This document shows positions 25,573-34,689 of a DNA stretch of 64,000 nucleotides, piece after piece. Within the stretch, counting starts at the first letter, position 1, and every line of letters begins with the position of its first letter. The position numbers and the translations under genes are program-made. Source of the DNA: Halosimplex amylolyticum (lineage in GTDB: Archaea; Halobacteriota; Halobacteria; Halobacteriales; Haloarculaceae). The notes below the pieces were generated by a model that saw nothing but the letters and a program-made list of their open reading frames with translations, did no database searches and had not been told where the DNA came from. The stretch covers positions 1,240,001-1,304,000 of the forward strand of contig NZ_JBLKNW010000001.1 in the NCBI RefSeq assembly GCF_051414035.1, written 5' to 3'.

Positions 25573-26577
25573 ATGAACGTCCTCATCATCGGCGGGACGG
25601 GGCTGATCAGCACCGGCATCGCCAGACAGGCGGTCGAGGCCGGCCACGACGTGACCGCGTTCCACCGCGGCGAGACCGACGCCGACCTGCCCGAGGCGGT
25701 GTCGCACGTCCACGGCGACCGAGACGACGACGATCGACTCGTCGAGGTTGCAGACGAAGTGGACCCGGAGGTCGTGATCGACATGGTCTGTTTCTCGCCG
25801 GAACAGGCCGATCGCGCCGTCGAGGCATTCGCCGGCGTCGAGCAGTTCGTCTTCTGCTCGACCGTCGACGTCTACCACCGACCGCTGGACCGAAACCCCG
25901 CCACGGAGGACGCCGCCAGGCAGCCACCGGTCAGCGACTACGGCGCGGACAAGGCCGAGTGCGAGGACGTGTTCATGGACGCCCACGGCGACGCGTTCCA
26001 GACGACGGTGATCCGGCCGTGGAGCACCTACGGCGAGGGCGGGCCCGTCATCCACACGATGGGCTGGGGGACCTACTACCTCGACCGGGTCCGGAAAGGG
26101 GAACCGATCATCGTCCACGGGGACGGCGCCACGCTGTGGGGGCCGTGCCATCGCGACGACGTGGCCGGCGCGTTCGTCGGTGCCATCGGTACCGAGACGG
26201 CCTACGGCGAGGCGTATCACGTCACCAGCGAGGAGGTCATCTCCTGGAACCAGTACCACGAGTACGTCGCCGACGCGATGGACGCGCCCGACCCGGAGAT
26301 GGTCTATATTCCCACCGAGCGACTCGTCGAGGCGGTGCCGGACCGGACCGGTCCGCTGGTCGACCACTTCCAGTACTCGACGGTGTTCGACAACGGGAAG
26401 GCGAAACGGGATCTGGGCTTCGAGTACACGATATCCTTCCGCGAGGGCGTCGAGCGGACGATCGACGACCTCGAACGGCGCGAGGCAATCGACGAATGGG
26501 ACAGCGAGAACGACGACGAGATTATCGCGGCCTGGCGGGAGTCGACGGACTCGTTCGCGGCTGCGCTCCGTGAGTGA
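25573..26577 (+). CDS. NAD-dependent epimerase/dehydratase (extended SDR)
   Basis: 334 aa. Rossmann GGTGLIS at the N-terminus, VVIDMVCFSPEQA, FCSTVDVY, catalytic-type YGADK (YxxxK) and IRPWSTYGEGG; the substrate domain includes GDGATLWGPCHRDDVAGA. Likely acts on a nucleotide-sugar or sugar lactone. Leaderless start supported by a TATA box. Opposite strand to the sugar isomerase, forming a small divergent carbohydrate pair. Confidence 0.9.
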   Translation: MNVLIIGGTGLISTGIARQAVEAGHDVTAFHRGETDADLPEAVSHVHGDRDDDDRLVEVADEVDPEVVIDMVCFSPEQADRAVEAFAGVEQFVFCSTVDVYHRPLDRNPATEDAARQPPVSDYGADKAECEDVFMDAHGDAFQTTVIRPWSTYGEGGPVIHTMGWGTYYLDRVRKGEPIIVHGDGATLWGPCHRDDVAGAFVGAIGTETAYGEAYHVTSEEVISWNQYHEYVADAMDAPDPEMVYIPTERLVEAVPDRTGPLVDHFQYSTVFDNGKAKRDLGFEYTISFREGVERTIDDLERREAIDEWDSENDDEIIAAWRESTDSFAAALRE

Positions 26578-26655
26578 GTCGACGAGATCGTCGGATCAAG
26601 TGGGAGAGACGGTGGGCGTCAGCCGGGACGGGCGGATCGTCGCTCGGTTGGGCGA

Positions 26656-26796
26656 TCAGTTGATCGTGTACTCGGCGATGTCCTCGGAGTCACAGACCGA
26701 ACAGACGGAAGTGCCGCGGTCGACGGTAGTGCCGCAGCGGCGGCACTCGACGACGACCGTGTCGCGGTCGGGAACGAGTGAAGCGATGAGCCCCAT
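26656..26796 (-). CDS. Small zinc-ribbon protein
   Basis: 46 aa: MGLIASLVPDRDTVVVECRRCGTTV ... VCSVCDSEDIAEY. Two CxxC knuckles form a rubredoxin-like zinc ribbon. It starts 5 nt after the stop of a second small zinc-ribbon gene (26802-26972), so the two probably form an operon. Such micro zinc proteins are abundant in haloarchaea; function unknown. Confidence 0.75.
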   Translation of the reverse strand: MGLIASLVPDRDTVVVECRRCGTTVDRGTSVCSVCDSEDIAEYTIN

Positions 26797-26801
26797 CTCG
26801 A

Positions 26802-26972
26802 TCACTCCGGATGGACCGGGTCGTCGCACGCCGAGCACTCGGCGAACAGTTTCGGCCAGTTCCCCTCGGACTCGTAGCGGATGAGGAGGTTCGCCGCGGG
26901 TATCATCTCCCCGCAGCTCGGACACCGACCGAGCGGTTGGTCCTGGATCCCCCCTTCGTCTGTCCCGGACAT
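26802..26972 (-). CDS. Small zinc-finger protein, upstream partner
   Basis: 56 aa, translated by hand from the minus strand: MSGTDEGGIQ..., then RCPSCGEMIPAANLLIRYE and FAECSACDDPVHPE. Two CxxC pairs about 28 residues apart predict one zinc site. The gene ends 5 nt before the 46-aa zinc-ribbon gene on the same strand. Codon usage fits the genome. Function unknown; probably protein- or nucleic-acid-binding. Confidence 0.7.
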   Translation of the reverse strand: MSGTDEGGIQDQPLGRCPSCGEMIPAANLLIRYESEGNWPKLFAECSACDDPVHPE

Positions 26973-27120
26973 GTCTTCCGAGAGGACACCTTACCTCGTT
27001 GTTATGTCCCGTATAACGCGAGGAATGCCGTGCTTTATGCGTTCTATACGGGGTGGGCGCGACCGAGCCGGCCGTCGCCGTCCCGCGATCGGCATCGGGG
27101 TCAGACGACGTGGCGCGAAT

Positions 27121-27591
27121 TCACTCGACGGAGACGACCTCGACCTCGAACTCGAGCGTCTCGCCGGCGAGTTCGTGGTTGAAGTCGACGCGGACCGTCT
27201 CCTCGCCGGCCTCGGCGACCCGGCCCGGCATCCCCTGTTCGGTCTGGATCTCCATGCCCTCGACGGGGTCGCGACCGCCGAGCATCTCCGTGAACTCGTC
27301 GGTGTCGTACTCGACGACGCGGTCGTCGGTGCGCTCGCCGTAGGCCTGTTCGGGTTCGATGGTGACGGTGTCCTCGTCGCCGGTCTCCATGCCGACGAGG
27401 GCGTCTTCGAGCCCCTCGATGATGCGGCCCGCGCCGATCTCGACTGTCAGCGGCTGATAGTCGCGTTCGGGCTGGTCGTCCGCGAGCCCTTCCTCTGTCG
27501 CGACCGATTCAAGCGACGTGTCGAAGACCTCGCCGTCGTCCAGTCGTCCGGTGTACTCGATGGTGACCGTGTCGCCGGTGGAAATAGCCAT
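27121..27591 (-). CDS. FKBP-type peptidyl-prolyl isomerase (SlyD-like)
   Basis: 156 aa. FKBP core: ISTGDTVTIEYTGRLDDGEVFDTS, then PLTVEIGAGRIIEGLEDALVGMETGDE and the IEPEQAYGER flap, with an insert-in-flap chaperone domain (VEYDTDEF ... VDFNHELAGETLEFEVEV). Archaeal SlyD/FkpA-like isomerases catalyse proline cis-trans isomerisation and aid folding in the cytoplasm. No metal-binding His tail. Lies 71 bp after the aldo/keto reductase gene, same strand. Confidence 0.95.
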   Translation of the reverse strand: MAISTGDTVTIEYTGRLDDGEVFDTSLESVATEEGLADDQPERDYQPLTVEIGAGRIIEGLEDALVGMETGDEDTVTIEPEQAYGERTDDRVVEYDTDEFTEMLGGRDPVEGMEIQTEQGMPGRVAEAGEETVRVDFNHELAGETLEFEVEVVSVE

Positions 27592-27662
27592 ACAGGTCGA
27601 ATCGCCGGCACACGGATAAGCGTGCGGTCTCGGAGCGGCGGATTCGGCCGGAACCGCGGGTT

Positions 27663-28670
27663 TCAGGCGTTGGTCTGGTAGAGCGATCCGTCCTCGTCGT
27701 AGCGAGCCTCGAAGATGCGGTCGAACTGCTCGTCGGAGATGGACACGTCCACGGCGGCCATGTTCTCGTCGAGCTGGTCGACGGTCCGCGCGCCGACGAT
27801 CGGCACGCAGTCGAAGTCCGGCTGGTCGATGAGCCACCGGAGCGCCACCTGTGCGGGCGAGGCGTGGACCTCGTCGGCCACCTCGCGCACCGCGTCGAGG
27901 ACGTGCCAGCCGCGCTCGGAGACGTACCAGTCCTCGAACATCGGGTCGAGGTCCGCGCGCGTCCCCTCGTCGACGTCCAGGTCGTAGGTCCCGTCGCCGA
28001 CGCGTTCGTACTTGCCGGTGAGGAACCCGCCGGCCAGCGGCGAGTACGGGCAGACCGCGAGGTTCTGGTCCGCACAGACGTCGAGGTACTCGCGCACGTC
28101 CTCGTAGTAGGCGGCGTGGAAGAGCGGCTGGGTGACCGAGAAGGCCTCGTAGTTGTTCACGTCGGCCTTCCAGAGCCCCTTCGTGAGCTTCCAGGCGTCA
28201 CACGTCGAGATGCCGACGTAGTGGACCTTCCCCTCGCTGACGAGGTCGTCCACGGCCCGCAACGTGTGTTCGATGGGCGTCTCGTCGTCGAAGCGGTGCA
28301 GGTAGAGGACGTCGAGGTAGTCGGTCCCGAGGCGGTCGAGCGAGCCCTCGACCTCCGCTTTGACGTTCTTCTTCGAGAGGTTCTCCTGGAACCGCGACAC
28401 TGTGGACCAGAAGCACTTCGAGGCGATCACGTAGTCCTCGCGGTCCTCGTCTTCCAGCCAATCGCCGATCCAGCGCTCGGAGTCGCCGCCGCCGTAGCCG
28501 TTGGCCGTGTCGATGAAGTTGCCCCCGCGTTCTGCGTAGGCGTCGAGGAGTTCGTGCGCGTCCTCGCGATCGGTCTCGACCACGCCGTCGCTTTCCTTGC
28601 CGAATCGCCACGTCCCGAAACAGATGGGTGAGACCTGCAGTCCTGTCTCGCCGAGTCGTCTGTACTCCAT
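27663..28670 (-). CDS. Aldo/keto reductase
   Basis: 335 aa from the ATG reading MEYRRLGETGLQVS; an in-frame GTG four codons earlier is ignored. AKR TIM barrel with FIDTANGYGGGDSERWIGDWL (catalytic Asp/Tyr), the lysine in YVIASKCFW, DYLDVLYLHRFD (His), and the NADPH-phosphate region VPIVGARTVDQLDENM. Family members reduce aldehydes/ketones with NADPH; close homologues are general sugar/aldehyde reductases. Cytoplasmic. Confidence 0.92.
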   Translation of the reverse strand: MEYRRLGETGLQVSPICFGTWRFGKESDGVVETDREDAHELLDAYAERGGNFIDTANGYGGGDSERWIGDWLEDEDREDYVIASKCFWSTVSRFQENLSKKNVKAEVEGSLDRLGTDYLDVLYLHRFDDETPIEHTLRAVDDLVSEGKVHYVGISTCDAWKLTKGLWKADVNNYEAFSVTQPLFHAAYYEDVREYLDVCADQNLAVCPYSPLAGGFLTGKYERVGDGTYDLDVDEGTRADLDPMFEDWYVSERGWHVLDAVREVADEVHASPAQVALRWLIDQPDFDCVPIVGARTVDQLDENMAAVDVSISDEQFDRIFEARYDEDGSLYQTNA

Positions 28671-28818
28671 GCGGGGACACACGGATTCCGGGTGCTTAGT
28701 CGTTGTTCAGTCCGGGCGCTCGTGCCGGCCGCGAGCCGGGGTGCGCGAGCGCGGATGAATTGGGCACCCTTGACCCTGAGCGGGCCAGTCTTTTCCGCGT
28801 ACTGGCCCTATCGGCGGT

Positions 28819-30168
28819 ATGCGGTTAGTCCAGTTGTCGGTCCCTCCGGACCAGCGTTCGGGGGTGGTCGGCGTCCTCGACGAGTACGACTTCGGGTACA
28901 CGATCGGCGAGGACGACGGCGCGAAGGAGGGTCACGACCTCGTCACGTTCGTCACGCCCGCGGACGCGGTGGAACACGTCCTCAACGACCTGGAAGCGGA
29001 GGGATACGACAGGAGCACGTACACGGTGTCTCTCGCCACCGAATTCGCGGAGTTCGAGCGCATCGACGACGTGCAGGAACAGTGGGCGAAGACGCCGAAC
29101 AAGATCTCGCCGAACACGCTGCGCTCGAAGTCCAAAGACATGCGGCTGAACACGCGGTCGTACCTCTGGATGATGGTCCTGAGCGCCGTCGTCGCCGTCT
29201 CCGGGTTGCTCGTCGGCTCGCCGGCCGTCGTCGTGGGCTCGATGATCATCGCGCCCATCGTCAGTCCGATGCTGACCGCGAGCGTCGGCGCGGTCCGCGA
29301 CGACCGCGCGATGGTCCTCGACAGCGTCCACCAGCAGCTCATCGGACTCGGGACCGCCGTGGTCGCGGCGTCGCTGTTCAGCCTGCTCGTCAAACAGTTC
29401 TTCGCCGTCCCCACGACGCTCGACATCACGTCGATGGAACTCGTGGCCGGTCGGGTCGCACCGAGCATCCTCTCGGTGGTCATCGGGCTCGCCGCGGGCG
29501 CCGCGGGCGCCTACGGGCTCGCGACGAAGGGCTCGGTGTCGATCGTCGGCGTCATGATCGCCGCCGCACTGATTCCGGTGGCCGCGGTCACCGGTATCGG
29601 CGTCGCCTGGGGGCGGGCTATCACCGCTGTCGGTTCGCTCACCCTGCTCGTCCTCACGATGATCGCGGTCAACGTCGGCGGCTACCTGATGCTCCGGTAT
29701 CTCGGTTACCGCCCCGACGAGGTGGACGAGGGGCTCTTCGCCGTCCCGGGCGGCCGAGAGGCGCTCGTCGTCGGCGGGACGGCGCTCGTCGTCGTCGCCA
29801 TCGTCGTCGCGGTCGGTATCGGCTCCTACGGACACACCTCCTTCGAGCGGACGGTCAACGACGCCGCGACCGAGGTCCTGCAGCAGTCCGAGTACGAGAA
29901 CCTGGGGATCACGCAGGTGTCGACGGAGTACACGACGGTCGGTCCGTTCGGCGACCCGTCGACCGTGACTATCGCGTTGAGCCGGACGAACGAACAGTCG
30001 TACCCCGACCTCCCGGGAGTCCTCGATCGACGGATAACCGAGCGGACCGGCGAGAACGTCACTGTCCGGGTTCGGTACGTCGACTTCGTCACCTCGGGTG
30101 ACAACGAGAACCGGGCGAACGAGACGGGCAGCAGTAGTTCGCTCGCGGCCGCGGTCGAACGGGGATAA
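28819..30168 (+). CDS. TIGR00341 / DUF389 membrane protein
   Basis: 449 aa. N-terminal ACT-like cytosolic region (MRLVQLSVPPDQRSGVVGVLDEY), then about six TM helices with the DUF389 core (SGLLVGSPAVVVGSMIIAP ... VSPMLTAS; GLAAGAAGAYGLATKG; MIAAALIPVAAVTGIG). C-terminal extracytoplasmic domain of about 110 residues. Haloarchaeal TIGR00341 proteins are conserved but functionally uncharacterised; a transport role is assumed. Start at ATG 28819. Confidence 0.9.
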   Translation: MRLVQLSVPPDQRSGVVGVLDEYDFGYTIGEDDGAKEGHDLVTFVTPADAVEHVLNDLEAEGYDRSTYTVSLATEFAEFERIDDVQEQWAKTPNKISPNTLRSKSKDMRLNTRSYLWMMVLSAVVAVSGLLVGSPAVVVGSMIIAPIVSPMLTASVGAVRDDRAMVLDSVHQQLIGLGTAVVAASLFSLLVKQFFAVPTTLDITSMELVAGRVAPSILSVVIGLAAGAAGAYGLATKGSVSIVGVMIAAALIPVAAVTGIGVAWGRAITAVGSLTLLVLTMIAVNVGGYLMLRYLGYRPDEVDEGLFAVPGGREALVVGGTALVVVAIVVAVGIGSYGHTSFERTVNDAATEVLQQSEYENLGITQVSTEYTTVGPFGDPSTVTIALSRTNEQSYPDLPGVLDRRITERTGENVTVRVRYVDFVTSGDNENRANETGSSSSLAAAVERG

Positions 30169-30314
30169 TCGGTCACCTCGTTGGCTGCCCTTCGACGAGG
30201 ACCGTGCCTGGCCGGTACCCCGTCTCCGGCCGGCGCCGACCGGCGATCGCCGGGACGACCGAGCGGCCCGTCGGTCGCCGGCCGGACCCGTTGTTTCGCC
30301 GGTCGGACTCGTTG

Positions 30315-30467
30315 TTACTCGTCGTCGTCTTCGTCGTCTTCGTCGTCTTCCTCGTCCTCGTCGGTCATCATCTCCGTCTGTTCGACGGCGTCGATGTCCT
30401 GGTCGCCGCCGCCGTACTGGTTCTCCTCCTGGTCCCCTTGCTCGTCGTCGGACTCGTCTTCTGCCAT
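30315..30467 (-). CDS. Very acidic 50-aa protein
   Basis: MAEDESDDEQ... ending in a run of Glu/Asp with one MM. Codons are mostly GAC/GAG, giving the gtc/ttc repeat tract at 30318-30360. Nearly every residue of the last 20 is acidic. It could be a genuine small acidic protein (haloarchaea have several) or a low-complexity accident. No family recognised. Confidence 0.45.
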   Translation of the reverse strand: MAEDESDDEQGDQEENQYGGGDQDIDAVEQTEMMTDEDEEDDEDDEDDDE

Positions 30468-30922
30468 GGGTTCGATACGCGCCTCACCCGCAAAAGGCGC
30501 CGACTTGCGATAGCCAGGAAGGCGGGCCGACGCAGTGAACGTCGGTCGGGCGATCACTCGACGCTGGCGTCGGACGGGTATCGGGAAAAGCACTCCCGTC
30601 AGTCACGAGTTCGATCCTGTATCCGATGTGATCGTGCGTATACAGCGGGCGGGACACGGTAGGGTCGAACCCGTCGAGCGCGGCCGGACTCGTCGAGCGA
30701 GGCTGCGACGTCTGCCAGGTGCTCGGCCCGCTTTCTTCCAGCGTGCCGAGGTCTCGGAACGCTTCCCGGGCCGTTCTCCCGGCGGGACCGGCCGGCTGTC
30801 GCGCCGACGCCGGGTCATCGGGGATTACCGGCCGTCGGCCTACGTGGCAGACGACGGATCGACCCCGACCGACAGATTGATAACTACCAGCCGGTCGGGT
30901 AAGACTAACGTACGCGAAGTAG
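30468..30922. other. Intergenic region, 455 bp
   Basis: No gene with convincing start, composition and length. A minus-strand frame through 30484-30800 contains an LYTHDHIGYRIELVTDGS-like stretch but no good start. The end of the region (about 30880-30905, attgataactaccag) is AT-rich and probably holds the promoter of the HExxH membrane-protein gene. Confidence 0.35.
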
Positions 30923-31399
30923 ATGACGCCTATCGAGATTCTCGCCGCGATCGTGGCGCTCGCCGTCGCCGTCAGCGTCGGCCTCGTCGCGCACGAACTG
31001 GCCCACGCGGCCGTGCTGCGCGCGGCAAGCGTCCCGCACGTGATCGACTGGTTCCCCGGGAAGGACGGTGGACTCCTGCAGGCCGGACTGCGCGGGAAGT
31101 GGGCGGCCGTGCGGCCGCGGCCCGGCACGGAGACGCCGGCCTGGCTGCTCCGCGTCTCCGCGATGATGCCGCTGGCACTGGTCGCGCCGCTCGCGCTCGT
31201 CCCGGCGGGCGTCGTCGCCGACCCGTTCGCGACCGAGGGGATCGCGCGCTTCGCCGTGCTCGGCTGGATGGCCTGCGCGCTGCCGAGCCCGCAGGACTTC
31301 TCGGTGCTGTGGTACGCCGACCGCGCCGTCCAGTCGACGGCCGAGGACTCCACCGTCGAGGTCCCGACGGCCGAGACGACGACCGACGGCACGGTCTGA
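30923..31399 (+). CDS. HExxH-containing small membrane protein (M50/DUF3267-like)
   Basis: 158 aa. TM1 (IEILAAIVALAVAVSVGLVA) runs directly into HELAHAAVLRAA, an HExxH zinc-metalloprotease signature at a membrane boundary as in site-2-protease-like families. A second TM pair follows (LLRVSAMMPLALVAPLALVPAG; FAVLGWMACALPSPQDFSVLW). The PSPQDFSV segment sits where such proteins carry the third zinc ligand (Asp in an NPxxD-type motif). The Thr/Glu-rich tail is disordered. A protease or integral metal protein is inferred. Confidence 0.75.
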   Translation: MTPIEILAAIVALAVAVSVGLVAHELAHAAVLRAASVPHVIDWFPGKDGGLLQAGLRGKWAAVRPRPGTETPAWLLRVSAMMPLALVAPLALVPAGVVADPFATEGIARFAVLGWMACALPSPQDFSVLWYADRAVQSTAEDSTVEVPTAETTTDGTV

Positions 31400-31519
31400 G
31401 CGTGGCGTCCGCCACGCCGCGTCGGTAAGGCCGAAATACCCGCTCCGACGACGCTCTCATCGCCGTTCGGCGTCCGTAGGCGGCTCTTTCCTTTGCCCGC
31501 GAACGCCGTACGGGACGCT

Positions 31520-32389
31520 ATGCCCGACCCAGACCACGACGCGGAGTCCGAACCGGTGACGGACCCGCGGTTCGACAACTGGCCCGTCCGGCGATACGAC
31601 GCCGACGACGACCTGACGGTCGAGCGCGAGACCCCGGGTGACGCGGAGAACGAACGCCTGGAGGACGTCGAATGGGTCGGCGTCGGCGGCCCAGGCGTCG
31701 GCGGAAACCCGTATCTCTACGCGCCCCAGGAGGAGACGGTCCACCGCGGGCGATACGACGCGGTCGCCGACCGGATCGTCGTCGACGAGGACGAGCGCGC
31801 CGTCGACGAGGAGGAGTCGCTGGGCGACCACCTCGTCGACATCGGCGAGGACCACGACTGGCACTGGCTGTCCTCGTTCGCCCGCGAACACCTCGATACC
31901 CCCGAACACGACGCCGACCGCCCGACGTCGGGCCACCTGCTCCCGCCCGGGTTCGACCACGAGTTCACCGAGTTCCAGCGGCGCAACGTCGCGGAGTCCT
32001 CCGACGTCGACGCCGCCTTCTGGGGATCGCACACCTTCGCGGACGAGACCGACCGGGTCCACGTCCTCGAACGGGAGTTCGGCGTCAGGGCCGACGACGC
32101 CGCGGACCGGGTCGACGTGCACGTCGAGGAGCGGTACCTCGTCGCTGAAGAACCACGGGAGGAGTCTCGTGCCGGCGACGCGGACCTCGTCGACGAACGG
32201 GAGTACGACCTCGCGCTCGACGTCGAACCAGGCGAGACCGCGTGGGTCGCCGACACCGAGGACCTCCTGACCCGATGGCACCGGCGGCACCTCGCCCCGC
32301 CCGAGCGCGACGAACACCGGCAGGTGAACCGCGAAGCGTACGGTCCCGACGACGGCCGGGAGACGGACGGGACCCACTCGGAGTACTGA
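31520..32389 (+). CDS. Conserved haloarchaeal protein of unknown function
   Basis: 289 aa, highly acidic and hydrophilic, cytoplasmic. Begins MPDPDHDAESEPV; contains WVGVGGPGVGGNPYLYAPQEE, a central GHLLPPGFDHEFTEFQRRNVAE and a C-terminal WVADTEDLLTRWHRRHLAPPERDEHR. No catalytic motif recognised. An upstream in-frame ATG would add nine residues; 31520 is favoured by the acidic N-terminus. It precedes a group of membrane-protein genes in the same direction. Confidence 0.7.
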   Translation: MPDPDHDAESEPVTDPRFDNWPVRRYDADDDLTVERETPGDAENERLEDVEWVGVGGPGVGGNPYLYAPQEETVHRGRYDAVADRIVVDEDERAVDEEESLGDHLVDIGEDHDWHWLSSFAREHLDTPEHDADRPTSGHLLPPGFDHEFTEFQRRNVAESSDVDAAFWGSHTFADETDRVHVLEREFGVRADDAADRVDVHVEERYLVAEEPREESRAGDADLVDEREYDLALDVEPGETAWVADTEDLLTRWHRRHLAPPERDEHRQVNREAYGPDDGRETDGTHSEY

Positions 32390-32434
32390 TGGCGCTCGAA
32401 GGGCCATCGATCGACGCCCGAGTCACACTTTACG

Positions 32435-33022
32435 ATGCGAACACCGTCTGACCTCCTCGACTACGAGGGGACGAACGCGGTGGTCGGGTGGCTGATCGTC
32501 GTCGGCCTCGCCCTCGTCGCCGTCGAGCGCGCGCTCACCGGCGCAGAGCGATGGGTCGGCGTCGCGGCGGTGACCGCGTTCGCCGCGCTCGTGCCCCCAG
32601 TGCTCGCCCGCGACCCGAAGGAGATGGTCGCCTGGGAAGCGCTCGCCGTGGCGGCCGTTCCGGTCGCCGCGCCGTCCGTCGGCGTCGGCCCGGAGTGGGC
32701 CGCCTACGTCGTCGTCGCCGCGCTGGCGCTCCTGCTGGCCGTCGAACTCGACGCGTTCACCGACGTGGAGATGACGCCGGACTTCGCGGTCGGGTTCGTC
32801 GTCGTCCTCACGATGGCCGTGGCCGGCCTCTGGGTCGTCGTCCGGTACGCCTACGACGCGGCGTTCGGGACCGACCTGCTCCCGGACCAGACGCCGCTCA
32901 TGTGGGAACTGATCCTCGCGACGGCGATCGGGGTGGTCGCCGGGGTCGTCTTCGAGGTGTACGTCCGCCGAGTGAGCCCCGGACACGGGATCGAGCGCAC
33001 CCGCTGGAGGGACCTCCGGTGA
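32435..33022 (+). CDS. Polytopic membrane protein, first of an overlapping pair
   Basis: 195 aa with about five hydrophobic helices (VVGWLIVVGLALVAVE, VAAVTAFAALVPPVLA, AAYVVVAALALLLAVE, VGFVVVLTMAVAGLW, LILATAIGVVAGVVF). Cytosolic C-terminus (RRVSPGHGIERTRWRDL). The stop overlaps the GTG start of the next gene by four bases, so the two are co-translated and may form a complex. Family not recognised. Confidence 0.7.
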   Translation: MRTPSDLLDYEGTNAVVGWLIVVGLALVAVERALTGAERWVGVAAVTAFAALVPPVLARDPKEMVAWEALAVAAVPVAAPSVGVGPEWAAYVVVAALALLLAVELDAFTDVEMTPDFAVGFVVVLTMAVAGLWVVVRYAYDAAFGTDLLPDQTPLMWELILATAIGVVAGVVFEVYVRRVSPGHGIERTRWRDLR

Positions 33023-33675
33023 CGTCCCGCACCGGGTTCACCGAGCGCCTGCCGACCGTCGGCAGCCTGCCGTCCGTCGGGACGAGGCTGTTGCAACTCG
33101 TCATCGTCGCCATGACAGCGTACGGGGCTATCGGCGGGCGGGTCGGCGTGGCCGTCAACGGCGTCCTCGCGCTGGGCGTCACGCTCGTTCCGGCGCTGCT
33201 CGCCTGGCGGTACGACCACGCGTTCGACCCGCGGCTCTCGCTGTGGATCGCCGTCGCGGCGGCGATACACGTGGGCGGGTTCCTCGGCCCGTACGACCAG
33301 CAGTCCGGACTCCTGGCGTTCTACGACCAGGTCGCCCACGCCGTCTCCGGTGCCTTCGTCGCCGGCGTCGGCTACGCGGTAGTCGAGGCGGTCGACGAGA
33401 GCTCGGAACGCGCGCAGTTCCCCGGGGAGTTCCGGTTCGCCTTCACGCTCGCGATCGTGATGGCCTTCGGCGTCCTCTGGGAGATCGGGGAGTTCTCCGC
33501 CGGCGCGGTCGGGGCGACGCTGACCGGCACCGAGGTGCTCGTCCAGTACGGCGTCACCGACATCGTCGCCGATCTCACGTTCAACACGATCGCGGCCGCC
33601 GCCGTCGCGCTGTGGGGCACCGGGTACTTCGACGGGATGGCGGCGGCCTTCGCCCGTGGCGTCTTCGGCGACTGA
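33019..33675 (+). CDS. DUF2238/YjdF-like membrane protein
   Basis: 218 aa from a GTG overlapping the previous stop (GTGA). About five TM helices. FYDQVAHAVSGAFVAGVGYAVVE, GVLWEIGEFSAGAVG and YGVTDIVADLTFNTIAA correspond to the conserved D..H, W/YEI.E and D..D motifs of the YjdF/DUF2238 family of inner-membrane proteins. Function unknown. Translational coupling to the upstream membrane gene suggests a joint role. Confidence 0.75.
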   Translation: MTSRTGFTERLPTVGSLPSVGTRLLQLVIVAMTAYGAIGGRVGVAVNGVLALGVTLVPALLAWRYDHAFDPRLSLWIAVAAAIHVGGFLGPYDQQSGLLAFYDQVAHAVSGAFVAGVGYAVVEAVDESSERAQFPGEFRFAFTLAIVMAFGVLWEIGEFSAGAVGATLTGTEVLVQYGVTDIVADLTFNTIAAAAVALWGTGYFDGMAAAFARGVFGD

Positions 33676-33761
33676 CCGACGGCGCGCCGGGCCACCGGTC
33701 GGCGTCGGTCCCCGCGAATGTCGACGCCACGTCCAAGTGTCGCAAGCCCCAACCCCCCACG

Positions 33762-34607
33762 ATGTCCGGGACCTTCCTCGTCATGCAGACGCTCGGGGAC
33801 GCCGTCCGCGCGGTCGTGCCGGAGTGGATGGTGCCCTTCTTCCTCGGGGTCACTCGCCTGGGCAACGTCGGCGTCTTCCTCGTCGTGTTCACGCTCGACT
33901 ACTGGTTCGTCGACCGCGAGCGCGGCGCCCACGCCATCGGCATCGTCATCGGCGGGATGGCGCTGATAACCGCGCTCAAGTACTTCTTCGCGGTCCCGCG
34001 CCCGCCGGCGGAGGTGAACGTGATCCCGATCGACGGATTCAGCTTCCCGAGCGGGCACGCGACCGGTGCGACCATCGGTTACGGGGCGCTCGCCGCCGTC
34101 CACGACCGGTTTCCGGACTACGTGCGGTTCGGTGCCGTCGCCGTGCTCGTCGGCCTGATCGCTCTCTCCCGGGTCGTCCTCGGCGTCCACTTCGTCCGGG
34201 ACGTCTTCGCCGGGATCGTCTTCGGTGTCGGCTTCCTCGTCGTCGCGTTCGGGCTGACCGACGACGACCCGCGGGCGGGACTCGCACTCGCAGTCGTGGT
34301 CGCGACCGTCGCGCTCCTCGTCAGCGACTTCAGCACCGACGGCATCACGCTCTTCGGCGCGGCCGTCGGCGCCGCTGCCGTCTGGGAAGCGACGGGGCCG
34401 GGGTCGACCGTCGAGGGGACGCCCGCCCGTGCGGCCCTCGTCGTCGGCGTGCTGCCGGTTCTGGCGGGACTGGGGTACGTCGCCATCGAACTCGTGCCGC
34501 CCCCGGTCGTCATCTTCGCGGCCTCGGCCGCCCTCGGCGCCGGGCTGATCGGCGCACCGGTCGCGGCGGGCGCGTTCGACCGGACCGACGGCGCCGAACC
34601 GGCCTGA
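33762..34607 (+). CDS. PAP2-family membrane phosphatase
   Basis: 281 aa. Complete PAP2 signature: KYFFAVPRP (K-x6-RP), FPSGHAT and SRVVLGVHFVRDV (SR-x5-H-x3-D), within about eight TM helices. Enzymes of this type remove phosphate from lipid phosphates or isoprenyl diphosphates at the outer membrane face. The archaeal substrate is unknown; polyprenyl diphosphate recycling is an attractive guess. The second half is an additional hydrophobic domain. It precedes a second, degenerate PAP2-like gene. Confidence 0.92.
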   Translation: MSGTFLVMQTLGDAVRAVVPEWMVPFFLGVTRLGNVGVFLVVFTLDYWFVDRERGAHAIGIVIGGMALITALKYFFAVPRPPAEVNVIPIDGFSFPSGHATGATIGYGALAAVHDRFPDYVRFGAVAVLVGLIALSRVVLGVHFVRDVFAGIVFGVGFLVVAFGLTDDDPRAGLALAVVVATVALLVSDFSTDGITLFGAAVGAAAVWEATGPGSTVEGTPARAALVVGVLPVLAGLGYVAIELVPPPVVIFAASAALGAGLIGAPVAAGAFDRTDGAEPA

Positions 34608-34689
34608 CGCCGCGCGGAGCCGCTGTGGATCGGGCGGCCCGGAGTCTGCCGCCCGTCCGCCTATCCGTCTCGACGCCCTACGTCCGGAC

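Noticed and set aside
30484..30800. Minus-strand frame with a YTHDHIGYRIELVTDGS-like segment
   Set aside because: Locally protein-like, but no plausible start with promoter or SD and the rest is low quality; left as intergenic.
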